This document shows positions 45,782-54,048 of a stretch of DNA of 64,000 nucleotides, piece after piece. The position numbers were made by a program, and so were the translations under genes. The notes under the pieces were generated by a model. It did not search any database. It was given only the letters and a program-made list of their open reading frames with translations, and was not told the DNA's origin. The number at the start of each line of letters is the position of its first letter. Position 1 is the first letter of the stretch. This DNA comes from Bradyrhizobium sp. URHD0069 (lineage in GTDB: Bacteria; Pseudomonadota; Alphaproteobacteria; Rhizobiales; Xanthobacteraceae). The stretch covers positions 62,001 through 126,000 of the forward strand of contig NZ_JNIJ01000015.1 in NCBI RefSeq assembly GCF_000701345.1. The letters are read 5' to 3'.

Positions 45782-46879
45782 ATGGGATTCAAATGCGGTA
45801 TCGTCGGATTGCCTAATGTCGGCAAGTCGACGCTGTTCAACGCGCTGACGGAAACCGCGGCGGCGCAGGCGGCGAACTATCCGTTCTGCACCATCGAGCC
45901 GAATGTCGGCGAGGTCGCGGTGCCAGATCCGCGGCTCGACAAGCTCGCGGAGATCGCCAAATCCGGCCAGATCATCCCGACGCGGCTGACCTTTGTCGAT
46001 ATCGCGGGCCTGGTGCGCGGCGCCTCGAAGGGCGAGGGCCTCGGCAACCAGTTTCTCGCCACCATCCGCGAGGTCGACGCGGTCGCGCATGTGGTGCGCT
46101 GCTTTGAGGATTCCGATATTACCCATGTCGAAGGCAAGATCGCGCCGCTGGCCGACATCGAGACCATTGAGACCGAGTTGATGCTTGCCGATCTCGACAG
46201 CCTGGAAAAGCGGGTCGACAATCTGACCAAAAAGGCCAAAGGCAACGACAAGGAGGCCAAGGAGCAGCTCGACCTAGTCAACCGCGCGCTGGTGCTGTTG
46301 CGCGAAGGCAAGCCGGGCCGGTTTCTCCAGCGCAAGCCCGAAGAAGAACGCGCTTTCGGTATGCTCGGGCTATTGACGTCCAAGCCGGTGCTCTACGTCT
46401 GCAACGTCGAGGAATCCTCAGCGGCCAAGGGTAACGATTTTTCGAAGGCCGTTGCTGAACACGCAAAGAAGGAAGGCGCGGTCGCCGTCACCATCTCCGC
46501 CAAGATCGAATCGGAGATCGCGACGCTATCGCGCGAGGAGCGCACCGAGTTTCTCGATACCCTTGGCCTCGAGGAAGCAGGCCTCGATCGCCTGATCCGC
46601 GCCGGCTATCAGCTCTTGGACCTCATCACCTATTTCACCGTCGGGCCGAAGGAGGCGCGGGCCTGGACCATCCACCGCGGCACCAAGGCGCCCGCCGCCG
46701 CCGGAGTCATCCATACCGACTTTGAAAAGGGGTTCATTCGCGCCGAAACCATCGCCTACGCCGATTATGTCGCGCTCGGCGGCGAAGCCGGTGCCCGCGA
46801 CGCCGGCAAGTTGCGGCTGGAAGGCAAGGAGTACGTCGTCGCCGACGGCGACGTCATGCATTTCAGGTTCAATAACTAA
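45782..46879 (+). CDS. ychF: Ribosome-associated ATPase/GTPase YchF (Obg family)
   Basis: 365 residues, standard length. P-loop [16 protein letters not shown], switch region [20 protein letters not shown], and NVEESSA in place of NKxD, the reason YchF prefers ATP; C-terminal TGS domain ([20 protein letters not shown]). Binds 70S ribosomes and negatively affects oxidative stress response in E. coli. The 133-bp gap after pth contains a hairpin-like GGCCGGGACGAGCCCGGCC. Confidence 0.96.
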   Translation: MGFKCGIVGLPNVGKSTLFNALTETAAAQAANYPFCTIEPNVGEVAVPDPRLDKLAEIAKSGQIIPTRLTFVDIAGLVRGASKGEGLGNQFLATIREVDAVAHVVRCFEDSDITHVEGKIAPLADIETIETELMLADLDSLEKRVDNLTKKAKGNDKEAKEQLDLVNRALVLLREGKPGRFLQRKPEEERAFGMLGLLTSKPVLYVCNVEESSAAKGNDFSKAVAEHAKKEGAVAVTISAKIESEIATLSREERTEFLDTLGLEEAGLDRLIRAGYQLLDLITYFTVGPKEARAWTIHRGTKAPAAAGVIHTDFEKGFIRAETIAYADYVALGGEAGARDAGKLRLEGKEYVVADGDVMHFRFNN

Positions 46880-46890
46880 GCGTGTGTAGG

Positions 46891-46917
46891 CACTAACGCA
46901 CTAACGCACTAACGCAC
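46891..46917. repeat. 8-bp tandem repeat CACTAACG, three units
   Basis: Three exact CACTAACG units plus CAC, 12 bp after the ychF stop. The minus-strand DUF4282 gene ends inside it (TAG within the third unit). Confidence 0.9.
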
Positions 46918-47202
46918 CTGACCCTGGTCACGGATCGCGCCGAGATGTTCGTTGATGCGAAACACGATCAGGATGAATTCCGCGGCGATGCGGGAAAACA
47001 CGACGCCGACGACCACGCTGGCAATCGAGGACAACAGCAGGATGAACCCGCCAAACGGGCTGATCGCCATCGCGGCCAACCCCGAAAAAATGCCGGAGAT
47101 GCCGAACAGCGTTACTAACGCGATGACCAGCCAGTAGAAGGTCTTGATGATGGTGGGCGTGATAAAGCGGTCCCACTGAAACAAATCCCGAAATTCAAAC
47201 AT
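46909..47202 (-). CDS. DUF4282 domain membrane protein
   Basis: 97 residues. MFEFRDLFQWDRFITPTIIK then two membrane helices (FYWLVIALVTLFGISGIFSG and ISPFGGFILLLSSIASVVVG) and a conserved C-terminus RIAAEFILIVFRINEHL. Matches the small DUF4282 family, of unknown function. Convergent with ychF; the stop lies in a tandem repeat. Confidence 0.85.
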   Translation of the reverse strand: MFEFRDLFQWDRFITPTIIKTFYWLVIALVTLFGISGIFSGLAAMAISPFGGFILLLSSIASVVVGVVFSRIAAEFILIVFRINEHLGAIRDQGQVR

Positions 47203-47430
47203 CGGTCGTTCTCCCCCGGGCGAGCGAATATCAGTTGCGTCTAAACCTCGCCAAAGGTACAGCGCTTAGCTCCGAACGTTGCCCGGGGCAAGATCGCGGA
47301 CGGGTACCGAAGGGCGGTGCTCGCCCGTAGAGCACGAGCCATGCGAGTCGGCAGGTTGAGATTGCCGCAAATAACGGCCACAATCGGGCCTGCCTCCAGC
47401 AATCTCCGTTCCCTCCAGCAATCCCCCGTC

Positions 47431-47898
47431 ATGACGCTCAGCTTTGAAGATTTTCCGCCCGGGCATTTCGGCAGATTCGGACCGCGCCGCGTCACGCGCG
47501 AGGAGATTCTTGCATTTGCCGCCGAGTTCGATCCGCAGCCGATGCATCTCGACGAGGAGGCCGCCAATCGCTCGATGCTGAAAGGGCTCTCGGCTTCGGG
47601 CTGGCATCTTTGCTCGATCATGATGCGGATGATGTTCGACGGCTATATCGGCCGCACGGCCTCGCTCGGCTCACCGGGCGTCAACGAATTGCGCTGGCTC
47701 GCGCCGCTGCGGCCGGGCGACGAACTCATGCTCGATATCGATGTGACGGAGGCGAGGGTGTCCCGCAGCCGGCCCGAGACCGGCATCGTGACGTTCAAGG
47801 CCGTCGTCCGCAACGCGGCGGGGCAGGCGTTATGCGAAATGGTGTCGCCGATCATCGTACGGCGGCGCGCTGACGTCGCGGCGGAGCAGGCGGGCTGA
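47431..47898 (+). CDS. MaoC-family hotdog dehydratase, first of a pair
   Basis: 155 residues from ATG 47431. RRVTREEILAFAAEFDPQPM then HLDEEAA and SASGWHLCSIMMRM, the hydratase-2 motif A-x-x-x-D-x-x-P-x-H being FAAEFDPQPMH. Adjacent and overlapping (TGATG) with a paralogue, so they probably form a heterodimer or a four-hotdog assembly hydrating an enoyl-CoA. Substrate unknown. Confidence 0.85.
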   Translation: MTLSFEDFPPGHFGRFGPRRVTREEILAFAAEFDPQPMHLDEEAANRSMLKGLSASGWHLCSIMMRMMFDGYIGRTASLGSPGVNELRWLAPLRPGDELMLDIDVTEARVSRSRPETGIVTFKAVVRNAAGQALCEMVSPIIVRRRADVAAEQAG

Positions 47899-48377
47899 TG
47901 CGTTTCTTCGAAGACATCGAGATCGGGCAGCGGCGCGAACTGGGATCGTTCACCTTCACCGCCGAGTTGATCAAGAAATTCGCCGCGCAATTTGATCCTC
48001 AGCGCTTTCATCTCGACGAGGAGGAGGGCCGTAAATCGCTGTTCGGCGGGCTCGCGGCGTCGGGTTGGCATGTCGGTTCGGTCTGCATGAAACTGGTGGT
48101 GGCGCACAGTCAGCGCCAGGCCAAGGAGGCCGCGGCGCGCGGCGAGCCGGTCGCGATCTGGGGACCTTCGCCGGGTTTTCGTGAGCTGCGCTGGTTGGTG
48201 CCGGTGCTGGCGGGCGACACCATCAGCTTCGCCAGCGAGGTCGAATCGCTGCGCTCGTCGGAGAAGCGCCCCGAATGGGGCATCCTGCAGGCCCGCAACA
48301 CCGGCACCAACCAGCGCGGCGAACTGGTGTTTTCAATCCTGGCGACGGCCTTCGTGCCGCGGCGAAGTACGTCGTAG
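47898..48377 (+). CDS. MaoC-family hotdog dehydratase, second of a pair
   Basis: 159 residues. FTAELIKKFAAQFDPQRFHL carries the catalytic Asp-His pair; FGGLAASGWHVGSVCMKLVV parallels SASGWHLCSIMMRM in the preceding protein. Start overlaps the upstream stop by one base (TGATG). The pair evidently arose by tandem duplication and then diverged, both keeping D and H. Confidence 0.85.
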   Translation: MRFFEDIEIGQRRELGSFTFTAELIKKFAAQFDPQRFHLDEEEGRKSLFGGLAASGWHVGSVCMKLVVAHSQRQAKEAAARGEPVAIWGPSPGFRELRWLVPVLAGDTISFASEVESLRSSEKRPEWGILQARNTGTNQRGELVFSILATAFVPRRSTS

Positions 48378-48428
48378 CCCGGAGCCAACGGGTGGCGCGA
48401 AGGCGCACCCGACGACAAGGCGCAAACA

Positions 48429-48566
48429 TCAGCGGTTCCAGGCCAGCGCCAGAACCACCACAGCCACCAGCAGCAGCCCGACAAACCGGATCATGATGGT
48501 GCCGATCCTCTGCGGCGAACCCCGCAACGGAATCGGATCGGTATGGTCCGGCCGAATGCTTTTCAT
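48429..48566 (-). CDS. Small single-helix membrane protein
   Basis: 45 residues, MKSIRPDHTDPIPLRGSPQR then IGTIMIRFVGLLLVAVVVLA and LAWNR: one transmembrane helix with a polar N-terminal half. Preceded by GGCGGGGAC, a fair ribosome site. Convergent with the MaoC pair. I do not know its function. Confidence 0.5.
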   Translation of the reverse strand: MKSIRPDHTDPIPLRGSPQRIGTIMIRFVGLLLVAVVVLALAWNR

Positions 48567-48642
48567 GAAGATTTGTCCCCGCCCCAGGCGATGCTGCCTG
48601 CTCTTGGTCGCGGCAGGGAGCCGGCAAGTTCAAGCGCGCCCA

Positions 48643-48691
48643 GAGCATGATCCGGAAAAGCGGAAACCGGTTTTCCGAAAGGATCATGCTC
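48643..48691. repeat. REP-like palindrome GAGCATGATCC...GGATCATGCTC
   Basis: Outer arms of 11 bp pair perfectly, and inner GGAAAAGCGGAAACCGG with TTTTCC also pairs. Same family as 10395-10480; typical of Bradyrhizobium intergenic regions. Confidence 0.88.
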
Positions 48692-48709
48692 AAACAAAGC
48701 AATAACCTT

Positions 48710-48742
48710 GGAGTCTGATTCAACCCAGTTGAATCAGACTCC
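48710..48742. repeat. Perfect 14-bp inverted repeat
   Basis: GGAGTCTGATTCAA-CCCAG-TTGAATCAGACTCC. It contains four GANTC sequences. A weaker relative (GCATCTGATTCAGCG and GGATCAGACGC) is at 50911-50941. Might act as a bidirectional terminator-like hairpin or belong to the adjacent REP element. Confidence 0.85.
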
Positions 48743-48826
48743 GGCGAAACGAAACCGCCGCTTCCCCTGAGGGGGAGGCGGCGGTGGCCGAATGCGGCAA
48801 CGAGAAGTTAGAGCCTGGCTGGCGGC

Positions 48827-49246
48827 TCAGCCGTGGCGAAGGCCGTCGGCGGCGCGTTTCCACTGCGAGACATTGTCGGCGATCATCCGCGTGGATTTCA
48901 TCGCAGCCTGGCTGAGCTGGGCATAGCCGGAGATCTCGCGCTGGACGCGCTGGCCTTCGGCGTGCAGGAGGTCACGCAGGCTTTCGAGCTCGGAAATCAG
49001 ATTCTCGATTTCCGCAAGCGAGCTACCGGCAACGCGCTGGATCAGCGAGTTGAGGTTGTTGGCAGTCGCCTCGGTGCTCGATTCAAGCCCCGTGTCGGGG
49101 CTGGCAGGCGCGCCCGCCGCGGGGCGGCGCAGATAGGCGACGTCGTTGCGGACGAAGTCGCGGATGCCGGCCTCCACTTCCGAGACGGCGGTGAGGTTGG
49201 AGTCTTCTTCAATTGATTCAATTTTTTCAGAAAGGATTGCAGTCAT
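48827..49246 (-). CDS. Hypothetical coiled-coil protein
   Basis: 139 residues, acidic N-terminus (MTAILSEKIESIEEDSNLTA), then NNLNSLIQRVAGSSLAEIEN and LISELESLRDLLHAEGQRVQ, strongly helical with heptad character, ending STRMIADNVSQWKRAADGLR. No signal peptide or membrane segment. Similar proteins are found in Bradyrhizobium without known role. Ends next to palindromic repeats. Confidence 0.75.
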   Translation of the reverse strand: MTAILSEKIESIEEDSNLTAVSEVEAGIRDFVRNDVAYLRRPAAGAPASPDTGLESSTEATANNLNSLIQRVAGSSLAEIENLISELESLRDLLHAEGQRVQREISGYAQLSQAAMKSTRMIADNVSQWKRAADGLRHG

Positions 49247-49405
49247 CGGCTATTCCCCTGTTTCGCGTTGAGCAAGCGCGGATGTCCCCCGCACGACGAT
49301 CTTGAATTGACACGGTTATCAGGGCTGCTGATTTTGACCGCATCGCGGCCAATATGCGGCAATGCTCGATCTTTCATGGGGATAGGCCGGCGCCGCGGTC
49401 TGCGA

Positions 49406-50305
49406 TTACCAGCTGCGCCTGAATCCCGCGCTGAAGCTCTTGTTTGTGGTGCCGAGCGGTGTTTCTCCGACCGAAGCCGAGATACTGACGCCGCCGAACA
49501 GTTTCTGCTCGGCGCCGATACTGCCGAGCCATTTGTCGTCGGTGGAGGAGAGCGTCTGGCCGGCGATCAGACTGGTGCCGGTGTCGGCAATGCTCAGCTT
49601 CGCCGAGCGGTCGACTTCATAATTTCGCGTCGGGTGTCCGATGATGCCCGGCACCGGCACGATGCCCTGCTGGATCAAATTGTAGCCGTTCTGCAGCGTG
49701 AGCGAATATTGCCCGCTCAGCGGCAGCGACTTGCTCAGCGACGTGCCGAGCTTGCTTTGCTGCTGCGAGGGATCGACGCGGGCTTCGATCGCCGTCTTGT
49801 CCCAGATCGCGCCGACGCCCGGGGCTGACATCGCCGCCCACGCCGCGCCGGAGGATTGCGGTTGGCTTCCGCCGTTGGCGAGTTTTTCGGCTAACAGTTC
49901 TGAGGTCGTCAGCGTCGATGGCTCGCGGGCGACCGTCATGTCGGCGCCGATCCGTGTATCCCAAAATGGCACGAGCGGCTGCTTCACCGACACCGCGGCC
50001 GAGCCATTCGGCTGGTCCTTGGAGGACCACGATGTTTCGCCGCCCGCGCTCCCTTGCGGCGGGCGCGCCTTCGAGACCGGACGGGTGGTGAGCGTGGACG
50101 CATCGACATTGAGCTGGCTCCAGTCCAGCTCCAGATCGGTGATGTCGGCGTCCTCGGCATCGGCAGCGGCTGCGGTTTCCGCTGCGGCGGTGTCCGGATG
50201 TTCATCCGCCGGCGCCGTCTGCGCGTGCACCTGCGGCACCGACGCCATGCTGACGCCGGCCGCAATCAGCAGCACCATCCGGCCGTATCGTGTTCTGGAA
50301 GTCAT
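49406..50305 (-). CDS. Hypothetical exported, probably outer-membrane protein
   Basis: 299 residues from ATG 50305. Signal peptide MTSRTRYGRMVLLIAAGVSM ending VHA, an Ala/Asp-rich acidic stretch, then amphipathic repeats (KLGTSLSKSLPLSGQYSLTL, KLSIADTGTSLIAGQTL, WLGSIGAEQKLFGGVSISAS) resembling beta-strands, and a C-terminal FRRSW with terminal aromatic residue. This suggests a beta-barrel or beta-rich envelope protein. No family recognised. Confidence 0.72.
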   Translation of the reverse strand: MTSRTRYGRMVLLIAAGVSMASVPQVHAQTAPADEHPDTAAAETAAAADAEDADITDLELDWSQLNVDASTLTTRPVSKARPPQGSAGGETSWSSKDQPNGSAAVSVKQPLVPFWDTRIGADMTVAREPSTLTTSELLAEKLANGGSQPQSSGAAWAAMSAPGVGAIWDKTAIEARVDPSQQQSKLGTSLSKSLPLSGQYSLTLQNGYNLIQQGIVPVPGIIGHPTRNYEVDRSAKLSIADTGTSLIAGQTLSSTDDKWLGSIGAEQKLFGGVSISASVGETPLGTTNKSFSAGFRRSW

Positions 50306-50390
50306 AGCCCCGCCCGCATGCCTCATGGCGACAATGCATGGATATCGGTGCGAAATTGTGGCGGGAGCGGCATGCGATGGTTGCGCCGAC

Positions 50391-50657
50391 TTACCGCTCG
50401 CGCCGGCGCGCAGGCTGCTGTTCGATGGCGATTTCGGCGTCGCGAAGCGCTATCACGCCGAACAGCAACGCGCCGCCGAGTCCGCCGATCGCGGCGCCCA
50501 GCGGCATGAAGGTAAAGAACACCAGCGTGCCGCTATAGCCTTCAAAGCTGGTGGTTTTGAAAATTTCGACCCAGGCAAGCCCGGCGCCGATGCCGAGCGC
50601 GGCGCCGCCCAGCGCGCCGAGTACCAGACCCAACAGCACAAGCAGCGCGATTTTCAT
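50391..50657 (-). CDS. Small glycine-rich membrane protein
   Basis: 88 residues, MKIALLVLLGLVLGALGGAA then a second hydrophobic stretch (MPLGAAIGGLGGALLFGVIA) with GxxxG-type spacing as in glycine-zipper proteins; basic C-terminus PARRRER. Start chosen at 50657, since the upstream extension is not membrane-like. Function unknown. Confidence 0.65.
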   Translation of the reverse strand: MKIALLVLLGLVLGALGGAALGIGAGLAWVEIFKTTSFEGYSGTLVFFTFMPLGAAIGGLGGALLFGVIALRDAEIAIEQQPARRRER

Positions 50658-50947
50658 GGGCGCGTTTTCTTCTGTGGTCGATATCCGAGAGACACCCACA
50701 GTGGGTCGCGGCTGGACGGGGCGAGGTTCAATCCGGCAACGGAAATAAATCTTAATATTGAAATGTCTTTTTGGATTGAAATGTATTTTCGGGCGCGCAA
50801 AGCGCGAGCCCGAGACCCATAGCCACGATCGGAATTCCGGGCCTGCGCATCCAGGTCGCATGCCGCCATCGCGGCCGTCTGCTCCGCGTTCGGGGCAATC
50901 GAAAAGCAAAGCATCTGATTCAGCGAAGCTGGATCAGACGCTCGGCG

Positions 50948-51091
50948 TCAGCTCTTTTTGCTGTTGAGGCTCTGGCCGACCGGCGACTTGCCGGAGGAAT
51001 ACGGCGATGGCGTCGCGCCGCCCTTCTTGATGTTCTTGTCGGCCTTCGGTTTCTTCTTTTCCTTGTTGCTGCGCATCTGACCCTTGGCCAT
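50948..51091 (-). CDS. Small basic hypothetical protein
   Basis: 47 residues, MAKGQMRSNKEKKKPKADKN then IKKGGATPSPYSSGKSPVGQ. Preceded by a near-perfect AAGGAGGT ribosome site, so it is very likely translated. Lys-rich, unfolded; I recall similar short proteins in many rhizobial genomes. Role unknown. Confidence 0.75.
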   Translation of the reverse strand: MAKGQMRSNKEKKKPKADKNIKKGGATPSPYSSGKSPVGQSLNSKKS

Positions 51092-51301
51092 GATGACCTC
51101 CTTAGCGCCCGGTTGAAAGTGCGGCGCGCCCCAATGATAGCAAAGGCGCGGGCCGTTGTATGCAGGCGGTGCAGCCTGCGCCAGGAGGAATGACCAGCGT
51201 GGAATCAATCCGCGCAAGCCTCACGCCGGGCTTCGCAGATATTCTCTTCACTTTTCAAACAGCCGTGACGCAAAGGGTTTCAGACTGGCGGCTTTTGGGC
51301 C

Positions 51302-51423
51302 GTCAATTGCGAGCCACCGGGTCGCGCGAATGCGCGCCCGATGACAGGCTCCGCGAGGCAATCCATAATTGCCGCCGCATAGAAAAGCTGGATTGCTTCG
51401 TCGCTTCGCTCCTCGCAATGACG
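51302..51423. repeat. CATTGCGAG... palindromic repeat, copy 4
   Basis: TCAATTGCGAGCCACCGGGT ... ATGACAGGCTCCGCGAGGCA then AGCTGGATTGCTTCGTCGCT ... CTCGCAATGACG; long form, close to copy 3 in reverse. Confidence 0.88.
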
Positions 51424-51431
51424 TGAAGAGT

Positions 51432-51535
51432 CGTCATACCCCGCGCAAGCGGGGTATCCAGTACGCCGCGGCTCCTCGGTTCCATCACCAATGTCTCTGG
51501 AATACTGGATCGTCCGCCTTCGCGGACGATGACGA
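51432..51535. repeat. Inverted repeat CCCGCGCAAGCGGGG...CCAGTA type, copy 2
   Basis: CGTCATACCCCGCGCAAGCG ... TATCCAGTACGCC and GAATACTGGATCGTCCGCC ... GCGGACGATGACG. Same family as 24324-24424. Confidence 0.85.
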
Positions 51536-51620
51536 GTGGGAGGGTCGCGACACACCTTCGCGATCCCGCGGCGCGATGCGCCCGGGTCGTGCTGGAATTT
51601 TTCGCCCGAATGAGGGCGTG

Positions 51621-51714
51621 GGGAATGCCGGGTGCACGGTGCACCCGCAGCCCGTGTGCAATGGTAGTAAGCACACGGTAGTCACCGCAGGTCACCGGAA
51701 CACCCGGCATTCCC
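51621..51714. repeat. Nested inverted repeat, cruciform/ncRNA candidate
   Basis: Outer arms GGGAATGCCGGGTG (51621-51634) and CACCCGGCATTCCC (51701-51714) pair perfectly over 14 bp. Inside, CCGTGTGC/GCACACGG (52-59 and 71-78 of the 516xx block) forms a second hairpin, and GGTGCACGGTGCACC a third. Part of a longer element I associate with repeats in Bradyrhizobium genomes. The stretch 51092-52297 around it (about 1.2 kb) contains these repeats and otherwise no gene I can support. Confidence 0.65.
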
Positions 51715-52297
51715 GCACGCAATGGTTTTAACGGCTTATATCGCGCTCTCCCCGGCGACGAATTCGTCTTGTCACCGTCATCGGCGGATTAAGGTTTTGC
51801 CGAACCCGGTTGGGCCCGCAAAACCTCCGCCAACTTGACACCAGCAACGGGTGCCAGGACCACACGGCTTTGCCGTCCGCATCAGCGCCGTTCGTCGATC
51901 GCGCTCTCGATCGCTCACGGGTTTTGGCCCGCCCTGCGCTCGCCTCGCGCGCCGACGCTGCCGCGTCCACCGCATCCCGTTCCTACGTCCGTGACGATCG
52001 CGAAACGCCCCTCTGTGGGACGGGACGGCACGGCTTATAGAAGTGATTTGGGTCCGGCGGGAACAGGAATATTTTTGCAAATGGGGCTGGACAGCGAACT
52101 CACTGATTTGCCCGTCGGGCACTTAGTGACTAGCCGCATGGCGCCAGCGGTCCGCGCCAACCGGAATTCCAGCGCGCGATTTTTCATGTGTCCGTCATCC
52201 CCGGGGCGAGGCGCAGCCTCGAACCCGGAATCCATGACCATGATCGGGAGTGTGGAATTGCAGTCTGCCGCCAAGAGGCGCATTCCGGAATGCAAAC

Positions 52298-52465
52298 TCA
52301 CCTGTCGGCGGACAGGAATTGCAGCGCCTTCTCGCGCGATGGAAAGCGGCCAAGTTCGCGGTAGTCAGGATCGTGCTCGGCCGTCTAGGGCGACCAAAGC
52401 ACCACGAACTGACCGTCTTCTTCCTTGATCAACGTGGTCAGTTCTTCACTGCTATAGGGCGTCAT
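52298..52465 (-). pseudogene. Small ORF broken by in-frame TAG
   Basis: From ATG 52465 the frame reads MTPYSSEELTTLIKEEDGQF then VVLWSP and a TAG at 52387-52385; the same frame continues TAEHDPDYRELGRFPSREKA then LQFLSADR to TGA at 52300-52298. Joined it would be a plausible 55-residue acidic protein. Probably a small gene inactivated by a nonsense mutation, although the open frame also extends upstream of the ATG. Not recognised. Confidence 0.4.
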
Positions 52466-52587
52466 GTCCCCGCGCGCCGCAATGCGGGCGCATCCGAGCT
52501 GCGCCACGCCTTCGAGTTGCCGCGCAAAAGGTGAAGCTGGTTGTTGGAGGCCCGGCTTTTGGGTCCCGAGCCTCCTCGTTGCGCCGC

Positions 52588-52779
52588 TTATGGGGCGGGC
52601 GCGTCGTCACTGGTCGGTGCCGCCTCCGGCTCCGCGGGAGACACTGCGGCTTGCTCGGCGGGCGGCTGTTCGGCCACCGGCTCGGCGGGCTGCGGTGCCG
52701 CCTGCTGTTCGGTTACGGCGGGTGCTTCCTGCTCGGCCGCGGGTTGCTCGGTGCCGCCGTTGCCTTCATTTGCAGTCAT
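52588..52779 (-). CDS. Small Pro/Ala/Glu-rich disordered protein
   Basis: 63 residues, MTANEGNGGTEQPAAEQEAP then repeats of AEQ, PAEP and EQQAAP to DDAPAP. Start at 52779 follows AAAGGGAGGTGACG, a strong ribosome site; the longer frame to 53052 is unlikely. Acidic, entirely low complexity; no signal peptide. Function unknown. Confidence 0.65.
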   Translation of the reverse strand: MTANEGNGGTEQPAAEQEAPAVTEQQAAPQPAEPVAEQPPAEQAAVSPAEPEAAPTSDDAPAP

Positions 52780-53133
52780 CGTCACCTCCCTTTGTTGGCG
52801 GCGAGGGTTTCGCCGCTTCTTCTCCAGCACAGTGCTGTGAGAACCTTGGATGGGGATGTCGCGTTCGGGCTGGAACAGGCTGACGAGCAGACCTGCCGAG
52901 TGCTTATCGCTGACCATGTCATCCAATGCTGACATAGGGAAAACGCCTTGGCACGTGCTCGGAAATGGGCCCTCCGACCGAAGGGGTCGGCTCGCGGGCG
53001 GTTCAACATGGATACATTGGAGAACGATCGGTGTCTGTTCGATCTCGGACACACGCTGCGAAAATATCCGACAGCAGCAAGCGGCGTGAATATGCTCGCA
53101 GGACTTCTAACACCCGCTGCCGGTCGTCAACGA

Positions 53134-53220
53134 TCAGGCAAGCAGCATCACCAGCAGCGCGACCGCGACGACGACCAGCGCGATGAAGATCAGCGTCCGA
53201 GCGTTCGACATGCGCCACAT
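53134..53220 (-). CDS. Very small hydrophobic protein
   Basis: 28 residues (or 25 from ATG 53211): MWRMSNARTLIFIALVVVAV then ALLVMLLA. A single transmembrane helix and nothing else; preceded by AAAGGCGG. The region 52780-53409 otherwise shows no gene. Might be real, like many one-helix stress peptides, but short length limits confidence. Confidence 0.4.
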   Translation of the reverse strand: MWRMSNARTLIFIALVVVAVALLVMLLA

Positions 53221-53349
53221 CGCGCACCGCCTTTGTGTACCAACCGGCATAAAATTAAACCCGGAATGCGCGATGGCAAATATCCTCGAACGCCGCCGTC
53301 GCGCGGTCCCCGCACAAATTCACGCGCCCCAAAGGACCCACCGACGCTT

Positions 53350-53374
53350 GGAACCTTGCCGTGTGAATGGAGTT
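53350..53374 (+). promoter_or_regulatory. EcfG-like promoter (GGAAC-N16-AGTT)
   Basis: GGAAC at 53350-53354, 16 bases, AGTT at 53371-53374, one mismatch to the -10 consensus. 35 bases before the start of a small membrane protein gene. Confidence 0.45.
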
Positions 53375-53409
53375 TGCTTGGCGAAATCTATTCGGGAGCG
53401 GATTTGAGA

Positions 53410-53553
53410 ATGAACGAAGCCCATCTGGCTAGCGCGATACTGGCAATTACATTTGCCGCGGTCATGTTGGTTGCCGGACAATTGTTTATCGAATATCGCG
53501 CCAGCAAATACCCGTTAGTGCAGGCGGTAAAAACCGCCTCGCTGCCGCTTTGA
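53410..53553 (+). CDS. Small single-helix membrane protein
   Basis: 47 residues, MNEAHLASAILAITFAAVML then VAGQLFIEYRASKYPLVQAV and KTASLPL: one N-terminal helix, short polar tail. Preceded by GGGAGCGG and an EcfG-like promoter. No family recognised. Confidence 0.5.
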   Translation: MNEAHLASAILAITFAAVMLVAGQLFIEYRASKYPLVQAVKTASLPL

Positions 53554-53685
53554 GGCGGCCCGACGACATCGTCAACTGACGCGTCGATGAAGTTTTCCAG
53601 CAGTAGAACTAGGTGCCGCGCTGACGTCGTTACCGATGGGCAACCTAGCTGAACGTTCCTTCAAGAAAGTTCCGCAGCAGTTCCA

Positions 53686-53710
53686 GGAACGCGGCGAGTG
53701 CTCACACGTT
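53686..53710 (+). promoter_or_regulatory. EcfG promoter (GGAAC-N16-CGTT)
   Basis: GGAAC at 53686-53690, exactly 16 bases, CGTT at 53707-53710. The start codon of the small secreted protein is 33 bases downstream, with TAGGAGAAG between. Confidence 0.7.
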
Positions 53711-53743
53711 TTCTCCAAGCGCAACAACGATAGGAGAAGCGAC

Positions 53744-53995
53744 ATGAAGAAGCTTTCTTGCGTTCTGGCCGCGTTAGCGACCATCGCGGTTGCGGCGCCT
53801 ACAGTCGCGGGCGCGCAGAGTTTCAGCTTCCGCGTCGGCAGCGACCGAGATTATTACTACCGCGACCGCGGTGACTACTATCGCGGCCCTCGCGTTGGAT
53901 TCTACGAACATGATCGCGGGCTGCATCGCGGCTGGTATAATCGCGACGGCGACCGCACTGTAGTCATTAAGCGTCACCGTTACTGGGACGACTAA
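53744..53995 (+). CDS. Small secreted Tyr/Arg/Asp-rich protein
   Basis: 83 residues. Signal peptide MKKLSCVLAALATIAVAAPT ending AGA, then a polar mature part with repeated DR, RD and YY pairs (SDRDYYYRDRGDYYRGPRVG, FYEHDRGLHRGWYNRDGDR), ending VVIKRHRYWDD. Common type in Bradyrhizobium, unknown role; charge pattern suggests envelope or matrix binding. Own EcfG promoter, good ribosome site TAGGAGAAG and a terminator downstream: a self-contained stress-induced gene. Confidence 0.75.
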   Translation: MKKLSCVLAALATIAVAAPTVAGAQSFSFRVGSDRDYYYRDRGDYYRGPRVGFYEHDRGLHRGWYNRDGDRTVVIKRHRYWDD

Positions 53996-54019
53996 CAGTA
54001 AAGACCGACTAACAGTAAG

Positions 54020-54048
54020 AATGGCCCTCATATGGGGGCCATTCTTTC
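54020..54048 (+). terminator. Terminator after secreted stress protein gene
   Basis: GAATGGCCC (54020-54028) pairs with GGGCCATTC (54036-54044), followed by TTTC. Short T-run, so moderately strong. Confidence 0.65.

Noticed and set aside
51302..51535. Clustered repeats as a CRISPR array
   Set aside because: The repeats are inverted, few, dispersed and of different families; no regular spacers or cas genes.
51485..51685. 66-codon minus-strand protein with a Cys/His-rich start
   Set aside because: It lies wholly within the nested inverted repeat element and has no ribosome site; likely a recurrent spurious call.
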